A DNA stretch of 64,000 nucleotides. Origin: Gari tellinella. Its lineage: Eukaryota; Mollusca; Bivalvia; Cardiida; Psammobiidae. The notes beneath the pieces were generated by a model. That model worked only from the letters and a program-made list of their open reading frames with translations, searched no databases and was not told where the DNA came from. Below are positions 21,095 to 32,317 of this stretch, one piece after another (the stretch's first letter is position 1; each line of letters begins with the position of its first letter). Location of the stretch: the NCBI GenBank assembly GCA_922989275.2, contig OV277874.1, forward strand, positions 23,114,154-23,178,153, in the 5' to 3' direction. Made by a program: the position numbers and the translations under genes.

Positions 21095-21529
21095 CTGTAT
21101 GTATGTTTAATCCATATAAGAGGTTGTTAACACGAAGGATATGTACCCTGAAAAGGAACAGCCATTATCGCATTATTGAAGCAAAACAACAACATGGTTC
21201 GCGGAGATCAGATCAATAAGCACAACCTCCTCAACCTCCTCTGCGAACAATCCACAAGTGCGTCTTTACAGTGGAGAATCTGTTATTCTTTCCCGTTTAA
21301 ACGCAAACGTGTGCAAACACAAAGCGCTAAAACGTAGAAAAGTACAACTTTTGGACAATTCTGATATTTCATGTTTATAAACGCGTTTATTGGGAAAGAA
21401 TAACACATTCTCCACTGTATGAGTTAAACGTCTTTTTTCCAACGGAATTGAATGGGGCAAATGTAAATGTTGGGCCAAAAAACCAACATTGGTCGATACA
21501 AACAAAGCTTTATCTTGATTCTTCAACAA
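21095..21529 (+). mobile_element. Family 11 fold-back piece, interrupted
   Basis: GTATGTATGTTTAATCCATA, GCCATTATCGCATTATTGAAGC and GAATTGAATGGGGCAAATG match the elements at 34.9 and 38.7 kb. A core-less T246 copy (21269-21417) sits inside. Confidence 0.6.
21269..21417 (-). mobile_element. Family 1 (T246) MITE lacking core A
   Basis: Both ends intact with TA flanks. About 95 bp including the whole hairpin are deleted between TTCATGTTTA and TAAACGCG. Confidence 0.88.
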
Positions 21530-21685
21530 CAGTAAACTCTCTCTATTACGACCACTAAATTGTGTGAACTATTAGGAGTTTACGACAGGTGAATATTTAA
21601 GGCAATGCTAAAACAAAACAGCAAGCTACTGTAGCTTTAAGCTGTCACCCCGACTTTACTGCAATAAATTAGCCTTCGTTTTCGC
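21530..21685 (+). mobile_element. Family 8 MITE, right end lost
   Basis: CAGTAAACTCTCTCTATTAC, interior matching 17.1 kb, most of the palindrome deleted (AACAGCAAGCTACTGTAGC). Confidence 0.65.
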
Positions 21686-21802
21686 TTAAACTATATATTT
21701 TAACAACAGTAAAATATATCCAGTTGTTCTGTATTACTTTATGTCAGTAACCACTTGCTTTATTCGATAATCATATGCCGTAAAAATTTTACGTATACTA
21801 TA

Positions 21803-22022
21803 CAATGGAGAATACGTTATTTTTTATCGTATAAACGCTAACAAAGCTAACACAATGCTCGTAAATGGAGATTTGACAACATGTTGACAATGCATAATAT
21901 TCTTTTTAGTATGAGGGACAAACAGTTAGGTTTACCCGGAATCTGATCTTGCTAGAAACTGTTTGCAATTGAAATAATAGTTTTAGCGTATTTACTTGGA
22001 AACAATAACGTCTTGTCAAATG
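21803..22022 (-). mobile_element. Family 1 MITE, diverged, core mostly lost
   Basis: CAATGGAGAATACG after TA, GTTAGGTTTACCCGGAATCTG core remnant, right end AACGTCTTGTCAAATG. Confidence 0.6.
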
Positions 22023-22050
22023 TATATCATTCACCATATGTAAAACTATA

Positions 22051-22701
22051 CAGTGAAACAGCTCTAAACCGAACATGTGTGTGGACAACATATATGTCCG
22101 GTTTAAAGGGGTTTCCGGTTTAGAGGGGTTTTAATCCATAGCTTGTTTCTAGTATGGAAGATTGCTGATCACTTAAAGCAGGTTGAACGTAAAGCAGAAT
22201 GCAACTGAAGGCGCATTCTGCCTTACTTCCAACCTGCTTTAGCTACCATCTGCTAAAATATAGAAATATTTCTGATGATACATATTTATGAATGTATTTT
22301 CTTCAGAGAAGGAATAAATCAAAGGAGTAAAAGTGCATATGTATGGTGAACGTGGTTAAAATAAATAAAGAGGATTGGAAACGGGACTAACCTTTTTGTC
22401 CGGTTTATAGAGAATTCCGGTATTACAGTGGAGAATCTGTTATTCTTTCCCAATAAACGCGTTTACGCTAAAACTATTTTTTCTTTTACAAACAGTTTGG
22501 AGCCAGACCAGACGCCGGGTAACCCGGCGTCTGATCAGGCTCCAACCTGTTTGCCACCAAGAAAACATGAATTATCAGAATTGTCCAAAAGTTGTACTTT
22601 TCTACGTTTTAGCGCTTTGCGTTTGCGTACGTTTGCGTTTAAACGGGAAAGAATAACAGATTATCCACTGTAAGAGGTTTCGGTTCAGAGGCGTTTCACT
22701 A
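22051..22701 (-). mobile_element. Family 7 MITE interrupted by T246
   Basis: CAGTGAAACAGCTCTAAACC at the left, GGTTTCGGTTCAGAGGCG...CACT at the right, TA flanks. Carries core B (about 22170-22245) and family 5-like interior (TTCTTCAGAGAAGGAATAAA). Confidence 0.75.
22426..22670 (+). mobile_element. Family 1 (T246) MITE nested in family 7
   Basis: Complete, ends CAGTGGAGAATCTG / CAGATTATCCACTG, TA flanks. Confidence 0.92.
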
Positions 22702-22933
22702 TACTTGCCTGAAAACTATGGCCCATTTATCATACTGTACACGTGATATACTTTTTCCAGTTTAAGCTATAATTTGTTTAAAGTTTTATGGCTGCCTGTT
22801 TAGACTAACTCATACGTTACCATGGAAAAACAATAATATATAACCACTTATGGGCAAATCTGTGGGCTGATGTCTTTCAAAGGTTTGAAATAAATCAGTT
22901 TAGCTATTATATTGAGAAGCAAACACATGGTAA

Positions 22934-23007
22934 CTGATGTTTGCAAACAGTTTGGATCCAGATCAGACGCCGAGTAACTCGGCATCTGATCAGGATCCAA
23001 ATGTTTG
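22934..23007. repeat. Core A without recognised element ends
   Basis: GCAAACAGTTTGGATCCAG ... CGCCGAGTAACTCGGCATC ... GGATCCAAATGTTTG. The host ends are not visible, so this is either an old element or a further family using core A. Confidence 0.6.
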
Positions 23008-23158
23008 TGTATGATAATGATATAACTGTATTTCAAAGAGATTAAACCAATGTTTGCAGACGACAGCGATGAGGAAAACGATGGTTTGGTATGATAAGTG
23101 TAAAAACTACTTGCTGCAAGAATGGTTATGCATGTCTGAACGTTATACAATGTAGCTA

Positions 23159-23255
23159 CAGTGGAGAATGAGTTCTATCCCGTTTAAAAGCAAATAAAAC
23201 GCGAATGCAGTGCAATAAAATGTAAAAGTGCCTTTTGGGCCAATTTCAGACCGAT
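23159..23255 (-). mobile_element. Family 1 left-end fragment
   Basis: CAGTGGAGAATGAG, GCAAATAAAACGCGAATGC, then truncated. Confidence 0.55.
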
Positions 23256-24121
23256 TTTGGTCTTCCGTAAATGTTTTGCAATGTCTCGGACATTATTTAT
23301 TTCGGAAAAAGCCGAAATTATCCGTTTAAGGTACTTTGCGGGTGCGCTTAGTTTCCATACAAGGTGTTATGAAACTTTTCATGAAGAATGTTAATAGCAT
23401 ATGAAACAATGTGTGAAAATATAGGCAACATTTATCGTGTGGTTTGTCTTTAAGGTTTCTTTTTCGGACAAAAACCTTGAATTTTGATAATTTTATTTTT
23501 ATCAAAATTACATAAAGCTACTGACTATAAATCTCGCCCAATAAGTTGTGCACAACATTCATTACAAGAAAAGCTAAACACATTTAGAATAAAGGTGTTC
23601 AGAAAGATGTTATCAGCTATTCAAATTTTGCAAAATGCTAAAAAATTGAATTACAAAAAACTGACTCATTCAATGTATATTTGTTTTCAATAATTCAAAG
23701 ATATGGTTGATGAAATAGTTTTCAATTAGAAAATAGTACAGTCAGGATTTGTTGTAATTACATATTTTCTTATGAAAATGTGGGACATTTGAAGTTGAGA
23801 TACAGTTACCTACTGTAAAATTAAAATTCTGTCATTAAAATGCATTATCATTTATCCATGGACTTGCATACACGTTTAATTATATTGTTTAAACATAATA
23901 ATCGGCAATATCGATCTTGAAAAGGTTGACGTATTGATAAGCTTCAATGTGTGGCTTTTTAATTCGATCAAATAATATACATATATACCGATTTGAAAAT
24001 AAAGCTTACGTGTAAGTGGACAAATAATTGGATGTATATAGAATTACTAATTCTAATCAACGAATACTAATTCTAACAAGGCACGCGTTTTGGTCACTAT
24101 AAAAATAGAACAAGCTCATCG
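23256..24121. other. No recognisable gene
   Basis: About 870 bp of AT-rich sequence. A 69-codon open frame (23484-23693) has no features I recognise. Confidence 0.4.
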
Positions 24122-25380
24122 TGGTATAGGTCGTTTGCAGTTAAAAAAAACACGATAAATCTTAGATAATTTTAAAACTAGTGGACGTATTCAAATGCTA
24201 TTTTGCATACACTTATGATGTGCCTATACCAGCTCTGACAAGGAAATTCAGAATTTTTGATATTCTGACTTAAAACAAATTCTTCTTAAATCTATATAAA
24301 TTTTGAGTCGCTGAAAATGGTCAATTACGTGGGGTGTTATTGGCTATTACCTTGATCACGTTTGTTGATATTGGAGAATATCCCCAGGTAAAATCCCGTG
24401 CTAGTTGCTTCTGTCTGAAAGGTGAATCCCGTGCTGATATAGGTTGTTTAGTTGTACAAAATTAATTGTGAGGCCCCATTACATTTTTACTATGCTAAAT
24501 CCATGAACTCTTCACAAGGAATAAAGAGAATTGCAATACTTTTTCAAACCGAATCTCTAACATTTCTACATACATTGTACTACAGAGCTCCAGATACGAG
24601 AGAGTAAATTGAACAAGTCCAACATTTTTTAACTCGTTTCAGCACCAAATCCTATGGTGTGACTACTCATTAGAATCGGGTTTAATTCAGAAATAAAGAT
24701 TTTAGTTTTGGAAATATTCCCCTTATCTGGAGCCCTGATAATAATTATGTACATGTACCAGTGTACGAGTTGTATTGCAGTACGTTTACGTTACGTTTTG
24801 TTTCTTTTAAACGATAAAGTAATAAAGGTTTTCGTACTGCTCTGGAAACGTTCTGTTGAAAATTTGATGATGGTAAGTTGGTGTAGATCGTCTGGTAAAT
24901 TATGAATATGTCTCATCTGCTATTTATCACATTTATTTGTTGATAAAACTTTCATATGAGTGGCACAAGGTTCGGATCCTATTCAGATACGAAATGACTC
25001 CGGTGTCCGACCAGGATCCAGCATGTTCGCAATTGACAGTATGGTCGGTGAATACGTTTAACGTACCCCAGTCAGTGCCTCGTTCGGTTAGTTGTAAACT
25101 ACTATGGTATGCGATAGCTTAACGGTGAGGCGTTACCGGGTCGTGAAAGATAGGCTGTTGAATATCTTAAAATCACCCTTCGGAAAGGTGTCCCTTAGAA
25201 GTGTAAACTTTATATAGAAGTTATGAATAAAACTTTTTATTTCGAAGAGAAAAACAAAAGTTACTATTTGTCAGAGTTGGTATAGGTATATCATAAATTT
25301 ATGAAAAATTCCATTTGTCTGCCTTGTCTTGTTGTGGAGATATTTAAAAATGATCGTGTTTTTTTGAACTGCAAACGACC
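24122..25380. mobile_element. Inverted-repeat element, ~1.26 kb
   Basis: The left arm (about 24122-24246: GTATAGGTCGTTTGCAGTT...CCTATACCAGCTCTGAC) is repeated in inverse at about 25272-25380. Arms of ~110-125 bp with moderate divergence. No open frame of note between them. A family 9 copy and a core A remnant (24968-25032) lie inside. Confidence 0.6.
24593..24737. mobile_element. Family 9 MITE with half hairpin
   Basis: CAGAGCTCCAGATACGAG and inverse CCCTTATCTGGAGCCCTG ends. Only one arm of core C remains (ACTACTCATTAGAATCG then GGTTTAATTC). Confidence 0.7.
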
Positions 25381-25810
25381 TATACACCTGAGACGTTTTA
25401 CAACGCTCTTCTCTACCCCTCTCTTCCCGCGATTATATTACATGACGTGACCTCGTGCATTCATACGTTATAATTTTGAAATTTCTTACGTTATTCATAT
25501 AGCCCGTAAAGACCATATACTTTTAACCAGTCATGTTACTGTAAATTTCCCATTCTTCTGTCTTATTTTATGTAATATTTGTTCTATGCCCGATTGTGGA
25601 TCGGTGAATGTAAATTTACTGTTGGGTATTATATTCGTGTACATTGTAATGTCTCTGAAAAAGTTATTCGGTCGAAAAACTGCATCCGCTGAGGAAATAA
25701 GTATGGAACATTTGATTTCCTTTCTAATGAATTTCTTTACATCTGGTCATGTTAGAATCGAAATAATCTATGTTCTACCGTTGTGAAACGGTATTTTACA
25801 ACGGTTGGGA
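25381..25810. other. No recognisable gene
   Basis: AT-rich. A 66-codon open frame (25586-25786) shows nothing I recognise. Confidence 0.4.
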
Positions 25811-25876
25811 GTTGTGGTGCGCAGGAATTGACCAAGAAGGCCGAAGACCTGAGTGGTCAATTCCTGTACACCACAA
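25811..25876. repeat. Hairpin
   Basis: GTTGTGGTGCGCAGGAATTG and inverse CAATTCCTGTACACCACAAC, separated by a loop containing GGCCGAAGACCT. Confidence 0.75.
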
Positions 25877-25954
25877 CGATTATTTCTTAAATATAACATG
25901 TCCCTTGATCACTGCGTTATGGATTGATAATTCAATAAATCGGACACTTAAAAA

Positions 25955-26033
25955 ATAGGATCGAATGGGTCTCAAACCTATGACCTTTGGATTGCTTGTC
26001 TATCACTCTACCGACTGCGCTATGAAGGACTTT
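25955..26033 (-). repeat. tRNA-like sequence (SINE head or tRNA pseudogene)
   Basis: On the minus strand: A box TAGCGCAGTCGGTAGAG, B box GGTTTGAGACC at tRNA-like spacing. The acceptor stem pairs poorly and I could not assign an anticodon. The hairpin lies downstream on that strand. Confidence 0.55.
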
Positions 26034-26348
26034 ACAAAATCGTATCAACAATTCCTTTATACGAGAAGTCTATGCCGTTTTGACGCATTTCCGCTCGCCC
26101 GCAAGGGTGACTTCCGTATGCCAAGTACCTTAAGCTCGCGTCATACGGGAACCCCAAACATAACATGAATTATGGCGAGTGCTTTCTTTTGGTATGTTCT
26201 GCGATTGAGTGCCTTCTTATTTTACATTATGGAGCCATTTGCTTATAATGTTCTCGATGTTTTACCCAGTAGCCGCAGTTTTCATATTTGACTGTACATT
26301 GACGATTACCTTTAGCTACATGTAAGTGTTGGCTGCTGGTCTGAAATA

Positions 26349-26580
26349 CAGTGAATAAAACGTAATTCCTACCTTTAAACGCAAACGCATTGCAATGAAA
26401 TACAGAAAATGACAACCCTTTGAAAAATTCGACTACCAGTAAAATTTGAGTGACAAACAGTTTGGAGCCTGATCAGACGCCGGGTTACCCGGCGTCTGAT
26501 CTGGCTCCAAACTGTTTGCAATGAAAATAATAGTTTAAGCGTAAACACGGTTATTTGGAAATAAAAAAAATTCTCTACTG
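26349..26580 (-). mobile_element. Family 1 MITE, older subtype
   Basis: CAGTGAATAAAACG left, intact core A, right end AATTCTCTACTG then TA. Confidence 0.78.
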
Positions 26581-26782
26581 TACTCTGCAAACAGTGGTAA
26601 TTGAATACGCTACTGTACATTGTATATTGAAATCAAACAATTTTGTATGATAATTATGATCAAACCGTATTAATATCTCGTCTTCGTGATAAATCATTTT
26701 GCATATGTTTCTCTTTTTCATATGATGTTCCTTGCGGTAAATAGGTGAGTACATCGTGTAGTAATGATTATTGTCATTTTAA

Positions 26783-28765
26783 CCCTTTCCAAAATATAAA
26801 CGCCTTCAAGCGTATTCAATTTATACCTCCACTGATTATTTTGTTTCACTCTGAAAAAGATAAATCTTGAACTTTTGCAAGAAATTTTCTACAATTTACC
26901 TAAGTGCTTTTGCATTTTGTTTTACTTAACCATTTTCCCCTTAGAAGCGGCAGTTAGCGCCCTGTATCCTTCACTGAAGAAAATAGTTCCAATTTATAGA
27001 GTCATGAATATGTATCATAGAGAAATATTTTTAGCTCACCTGAGCCGAATTGTGATACCATTCCGTCCGTCGTCCGTCTTCCGGTGTCTGGCGTCCGTCG
27101 TCCGGTGTCCGTCGTCCGTCGTACGTTCACATTTTCAAACAACATCTCCTCAGAAACCACTGACCCGATTTCAACCAAACTTTGTCAGAAGCATCAGTGG
27201 CAAGGGTGAACGAAATCTTGTTCAAAGGTTTTGGCTAGAGTTTTTCCCCTTGCTGTGGGACCAGATTTTCTAACATGACCGTATAGACAACTTTTAATGC
27301 ATAAGAAAATCTTAAAAAATCTTCTTCTCAGAAACCCAAAGGCCCAGACCTTTGATATTTGGTATGTATCATTACCTATTGATCTTCTAGCAAGATTGTT
27401 CAAATTTTGACCCTGGGGCCAAAAATGGCCCCGCCCTAGGGCTTACATATATCAGTTTTTCTTAGGAACATTTTTAAAAATCTTCTCCTCTGAAGCTGTA
27501 TGGCCTAGATCATTAATATTTGACAGGTAGCTTTGTATTATGGTCCTCTACCAAGATTGTTCAAATTATGACCCCGGGTCAAAATTGGCCACGCCCCGGG
27601 GCTTATCAGTTTCACATAGACTTATATAGGAAAACCCATAAAATCTTTTTCTCTGAAACTGTAAGGCCAAGATCTTTAATATTTGGCACAAAGCTTTGCC
27701 TTGTGGTCCTCTACCAAGATTGTTCAAATTATGACCCCGGGCCAAAAATGGCCCCGCCCTTGGGCTTATTAGTTTTTCATAGGAAAACCTTTAACAATCT
27801 TCTTCTCTGAAACTGTATGGCCTATAGTTCATTAATATTTGACATGTAGCTTTTGTCTTATGATCCTCTACCAAGGTTGTTCAAATTATGACCCCCAGGT
27901 CAAAATATAACCCGCCCCGGGGCTTATCAGTTTTACATAGACTTATATAGGAAAACCTTTAAAAATCTTCTTCTCTGAAACTATAAGGCCAAGATCTTTA
28001 ATATTTGGCACATAGCTTTGCCGTGTGGTCCTCTACCACGATTGTTCAAATGATGACCCCCTGGCCAAAAATGGCCACGCACTTTGGGTTATTAGTATTT
28101 CATAGGAAAACCTTTAAAAATCTTCTTTTCTGAAACCGTAAGGCCCAGATCATTTATATTTGACATGTAGCTTTGCCCTATGGTCTTCTACCAAGATTGT
28201 TCAAATTATGACCCCTGGTTCAAATTTGGCCCCGCCCTGGGGCTTATCAGTTTTAGATAGACTTATATAGGAAAAACTTTAAAAATCTTCTTCTCTAAAA
28301 CTGTAAGGCCCAGATCTTTAATATTTGCCATATACGTAGCTTTGCTATGTGGCTCTCTACCAGGTGTGTTCAAATTATGACCCCCTGACTAAAATTAGCC
28401 ACGTCCTGGGCTTGTCAGGGTTTTTTTTTAACGGGAAAACCTTTAAAAATCTTGTTCTCTTAAACCGTAAGGCCCATATCATCAATATCTGAGATGAAGC
28501 TTCACATTATGGTCCTCTACCGAGATCAAATTATGACTCCTGGGTCATAGCTATATCAAAATGTTGTCTTGCCCAGTCAGCTTCTAATGTTCTCAGGTGA
28601 GAGAAATGTTGCCCTCTTGGCCTCTTGTCTTATATTCTAGCGATTGTAGATTAAACCAGGTGAAAGTTAAGCAGAATACATCTTAAAGCCTATTCTGCTT
28701 TAATTTCAACCTGCTTTAAGTGCTCTGCTTTCATAAAAATTAGAAACAGGTTATGTTGGAAAGGC
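26783..28765 (-). mobile_element. Family 5 MITE split by a tandem-repeat element
   Basis: TTAA-CCCTTTCC at 26779 and GGAAAGGC-TTAA at 28769. Interior CTGAAGAAAATAGTTCC (left) and core B at about 28659-28720 (right) are the two halves of one element, separated by 27033-28628. About 130 bp of unrelated sequence also interrupts the left half. Confidence 0.7.
27033..28628 (+). mobile_element. Mollusc-type element with ~155-170-bp tandem repeats
   Basis: Opens AGCTCACCTGAGC, closes TCTCAGGTGAGAG...CCTCTTGT (short inverted ends). A GTCCGTC-rich stretch at 27062-27124 is followed by about eight copies of a unit with ATCTTCTTCTCTGAAAC, GGTCCTCTACCAAGATTG and GGGGCTTATCAG, starting near 27306, 27476, 27639, 27793, 27960, 28116, 28280 and 28445. 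Non-coding. I recall very similar repeats from bivalve genomes. Confidence 0.8.
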
Positions 28766-28827
28766 TTAAATGGGAAAGAATAATTAATTTTCCAGTGTCG
28801 GAGTTATGATTTCAGAGACTACATGTA

Positions 28828-29194
28828 CAGTGAAAACCCTCTAAACCGGAACCTCTAAATACCGGAATTCTCTCTAAACCGGACGAAAACTTTGGTCCCG
28901 ATTCCAACCCTTATTTATTTTAACCCATTACACCATTAATACGCATTTTACGTCTTTGGTTATTCTTACACTTAAGAAAAAAGGTTTGTACATTCTAGCA
29001 GATGATAGCTTTAAGCAGGTTGGAAGTAAAGCAGAATGCGCCTTCAGGTGCATTCGGCTTTACTTTCAACCTGCTTTAAGTGGTCAGCTATATTTCATAC
29101 TAGAAACAAGTCAAAACCCCTCTAAACCGGAAACCCCTCTAAACCGGACAATTTTGTTGTCCCCACACATGTCCGGTTTAGAGGGGTTTCACTG
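28828..29194 (+). mobile_element. Family 7 MITE, complete (reference copy)
   Basis: Ends CAGTGAAAACCCTCTAAACC / GGTTTAGAGGGGTTTCACTG, TA flanks, extra CTCTAAACCGG repeats near both ends. Contains core B at about 29012-29083 plus sequence homologous to family 5 on both sides, so it may be a TTAA element carried inside a TA element. Confidence 0.8.
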
Positions 29195-29242
29195 TAGTTG
29201 TTTTCATATTTTCAGTCGCCAGTATTTAAATTGAAACCTTAA

Positions 29243-29481
29243 CCCTTTCACTCTCAATGACGCTTAAAAGCGCGTTTGCACACAGTTTGGATCCTGATCC
29301 GACGCCGCGTGACGCAGCGTCAGATCACGATCCAAACTTGTTGACACTCGTAGCGATATGCTTTAAGTCATACTACATTTAATCTTACTTTGAAACAATC
29401 TTGCAAACGATAAAACTGAAGCAGACAACAATGAAACGGTGCAAGGGTATATATCTCACGCAATATTTGGAAGTGAAAGGG
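29243..29481 (+). mobile_element. Family 3 MITE
   Basis: Left TTAA-CCCTTTCACTCTCAATGACG, right AGTGAAAGGG-TCAA. Core A with CGCCGCGTGACGCAGCG centre. Confidence 0.8.
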
Positions 29482-29617
29482 TCAACGCACTATTCAAGAT
29501 TGTCTTTCTCATAAAGACATACGTCCCTTGAGACAATGCTCATGTGACCCTTCCAATAAGTTTCAATAGTGACATGGGAGTAACTAAGATGAAAGACAAA
29601 AAAAATTCTTCTGTTAA

Positions 29618-30036
29618 CCCATCGCTCTCAATGACGCTTAAAAGCGCGTTTTGCAAACAGTTTGGTTCCTGATCAGACGCCGCGTGACGCGGCGTCTGAT
29701 CAGGAACCAGAGTGTTTGGCACTCGTTTCGAAATTTCTTCAGTCATAATGCCTTATACTTTAACTTTGAAACGGTATTGCATACAGTGGAGAATCTGTTA
29801 TTCTTTCCCAATAAACGCGTTTACGCTTTGCCACCAAGATAAACAAGAATTATCAAAATTGTCCAAAAGTTGTTCTTTTCTACGTTTTAGCGCTTTGCGT
29901 TTGCGTACGTTTGCGTTTAAACGGGAAAGAATAACAGATTCTCCACTGTACATGTACAACAGCATTGAAGCAGGCGACACTCATTATGAAACAATGAAGG
30001 GGTAATACTCTCACGAAAGATTTTGTAATGAAAGGG
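29618..30036 (+). mobile_element. Family 3 MITE interrupted by T246
   Basis: TTAA-CCCATCGCTCTCAATG left, TAATGAAAGGG right. Core A with CGCCGCGTGACGCGGCG and GGTTCCTGATC arms. Only ~130 bp from the previous family 3 copy, same orientation. Confidence 0.8.
29784..29948 (+). mobile_element. Family 1 (T246) MITE lacking core A, nested
   Basis: 165 bp. The segment from the left arm to the end of the hairpin is deleted (TTTACGCTTTGCCACC). Ends and TA flanks intact. The right flank is TACATGTA. Confidence 0.9.
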
Positions 30037-30057
30037 TCATGTTGACAGACTTATTAT

Positions 30058-30384
30058 GGGCGTTTTCACCTGAGACTTGCGAGTCTAGTAGAGTTTAACA
30101 AATGACGTAAAATGGCGCTCAAATCTGAATGCGCACGCACTGTTCACCAGAACGACAAACCCTTCAGACGAGTAAGTAATGGGTCACATTAGGTAGTCTG
30201 GTACCCGACTATTGGGTTTTTGCGTTGTGTTTTTCTGATGCCATTTTGAAACTCGACTAACCCTGCGCAGCGACTGGGTTAGCCTAGAGTTTGGTTCAGA
30301 GGTCACATGACGTCATTCGAGTACGAACACTGTCTGTTCACCTGTAACCTGGGTCGATTCGAGGATCTCAGGTGAACACGCTCT
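30058..30384. mobile_element. Inverted-repeat element, unclassified
   Basis: GGGCGTTTTCACCTGAGA at the left and inverse TCTCAGGTGAACACGCTC at the right, ~325 bp. Target duplication unclear. Confidence 0.5.
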
Positions 30385-30431
30385 AACTTTCCATTTGGTT
30401 CCTCGATAGGGACATTCCTCGCGCAAACGTA

Positions 30432-30720
30432 CAATGGAGAAGACGGTATTTTTTACTGCTTCAACGCAAACGATACGGAAACGGAATGCACTAAAATGTA
30501 GATAATTACAATATTTTGACAATTCTGACTATAAACATTACTCTGATTGCCATCACGTTTGGAGTCTGATCAAATGTCGGGGAACCCTGTTTCCCAGCGT
30601 CTGATCTGGCTCCAAATTGTTTGCTACTCCTATACAAATTAATAGTTGAAGTTGTGAAAAAGTTGTTATTTTTTACGTTTCGCTTGCGTTTAAACGGGAA
30701 AGAATAGCCTTTTTCCATTG
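30432..30720. mobile_element. Family 1 hybrid with two right arms
   Basis: Both outer arms are of the GTTTGCG type (TTCAACGCAAACGATACGG left, GTTTCGCTTGCGTTTAAACG right), unlike the asymmetric T246. Core degraded (ATGTCGGGGAACCCTGTTTC). TA flanks. Confidence 0.65.
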
Positions 30721-30942
30721 TAATGAGGCAGATATATAACTGTGGAACTATTTACTGTAAACAGGAATACGTTAAAGGCGTACAAAAACTACTTATGAAG
30801 TAATGGGTTCTACAATTAGTAGGACAACAGAAATCATTTGCAGTAATTCATGCCCGAAACTAACAGTTTGAACAATACATGCAGCTGTTTGCATGAGATG
30901 AGGCCCCTGTGGCACTCCTTAATGAACACGTGCATGTATGTA

Positions 30943-31176
30943 CAGTGGATAAAATGTTACTCTTCCCCGAACGCAAACGCAAATCACTTAAACGTATAAA
31001 ATGACAATTTTTGTGATAATTCTGACTTTTCGTTTTATTCTGAGTTGTAAACAGTTTGGAGTCTGATCAGACGCCGGGTAACCCGGCGTCTGATCTGGCT
31101 CCAAACTGTTTGCAAGGGAAATAATAGTTTTGAGTGTAATCGCGTTTGTTGGGAAAGAATAACGTTGTTCCCACTG
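30943..31176 (-). mobile_element. Family 1 MITE
   Basis: CAGTGGATAAAATG left after TA, intact core CCGGGTAACCCGG, right end AACGTTGTTCCCACTG. Confidence 0.82.
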
Positions 31177-31385
31177 AAAGCCTATTCTGTGCTTCATGTA
31201 TTTGGTACAGTATATTGTGCATCTGGTATGTTCTGAGTTTCGTATCGATTAAACCAGAAATAGTAACGCTTTCTAATAAACTACCGTCAATGCGTCACAT
31301 CTTTTGATTATAAATGAAATTAAAAAACGAAACACATGTTTTCCAATTTGCTCATCTGTGCTACATGTACACGTAGATTCTACTA

Positions 31386-31480
31386 CAGTAGAGAATATAT
31401 CATCATTTTCCCATTTAACCATTTCGGTGCCGAAGTCGCATACAGTTGACTTTTCAAACAGGTTAGATCCTGATCCACAT
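31386..31480 (+). mobile_element. Fused fragments of family 1 and family 3
   Basis: CAGTAGAGAATATATC after TA, then TTAACCATTTCGGTGCCGAAG (family 3 end) and one core arm TTAGATCCTGATC. Second arms missing. Confidence 0.5.
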
Positions 31481-31708
31481 GTCTACCGTTATTCAAAACA
31501 TCGGGGTAAAAATCTCTACATAATGTTTAAGCCTTATAATTTTAATAAATTTATAACATATAAACGTGAACTGTGCGCCTGTGCAAAAAGATTTTACATG
31601 TTTTTCATATACAGATAACAGTGGTCAGTATTCTCAATTTATATATACATGTAGTTAAAACAGATGTTGTAAAGAAAATACACAAATTGTTGTTATGAGG
31701 GGCAAGTA

Positions 31709-31810
31709 TTCGCAAACAGTTTCCAGCCAGATCAGACGCCAGATTACAAGGCATCTGATCAGGCTGAAAACTGTTTGCCACTCTGAATAAAAATAAATTG
31801 TTTGACATTT
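31709..31810 (+). mobile_element. Family 1 remnant with core A
   Basis: GCAAACAGTTTCCAGCCAG ... GGCTGAAAACTGTTTGCC. A compensating change on both arms (CCAG/CTGG) keeps the stem paired. Confidence 0.6.
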
Positions 31811-31887
31811 AAGAAATATAGATCTATATACATGTATGTTTTCAAATGTTTGTACATGTATAGTGCTCGCGTTTCAATTGCCTTTAA

Positions 31888-32096
31888 CCAAATAGACGCG
31901 TTTACGCTAAAACTATTATTTGTATTGCCTACAGTTTAGAGTCTGATTAGATGCCGGGTAACTGCTTGCCACGCAGAATAAACAAAATAGTCAGAATGTT
32001 CAACATGTTGTCATTATCTACATATTAATGCGATGTGTTTGCGTTTCGTACATGTATGAGATTTAACGGGAAAGAATAACGTCTTCTCCAATAGAC
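31888..32096 (+). mobile_element. Family 1 MITE with half core
   Basis: GACGCGTTTACGCTAAAAC arm, core stops at GATGCCGGGTAAC and jumps to TGCTTGCC. Right end AACGTCTTCTCCAATAG. Confidence 0.65.
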
Positions 32097-32105
32097 AATG
32101 TAAAA

Positions 32106-32317
32106 CAGTGGAAAAACGTTATTCTCTCCCGTTTAAACGCAAACGGAACGAAAACGTATTTTAGTAAATGCAGAAAATAACAACTATATTGACAATCTGA
32201 ATGTTGAATTTTACCCGGATGGCAAACAATTCTGATCTGGCTCCAGAATGTTTGCATATGAAATAATAGAGTTAGCGTAAACGCATTTATTGGGAAAGAA
32301 TAGCGTTTTCTCCGTTA
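32106..32317 (-). mobile_element. Family 1 MITE, core reduced
   Basis: CAGTGGAAAAACG left, GGCAAACAATTCTGATCTGGC (core first arm lost), right end AGCGTTTTCTCCG. Confidence 0.65.

Noticed and set aside
26875..27273. 132-codon open frame
   Set aside because: Runs from a family 5 interior into the GTCCGTC repeats of the tandem-repeat element.
27306..28625. CRISPR-like array
   Set aside because: Units of ~155-170 bp are head-to-tail with no unique spacers, in clearly eukaryotic repeat DNA.
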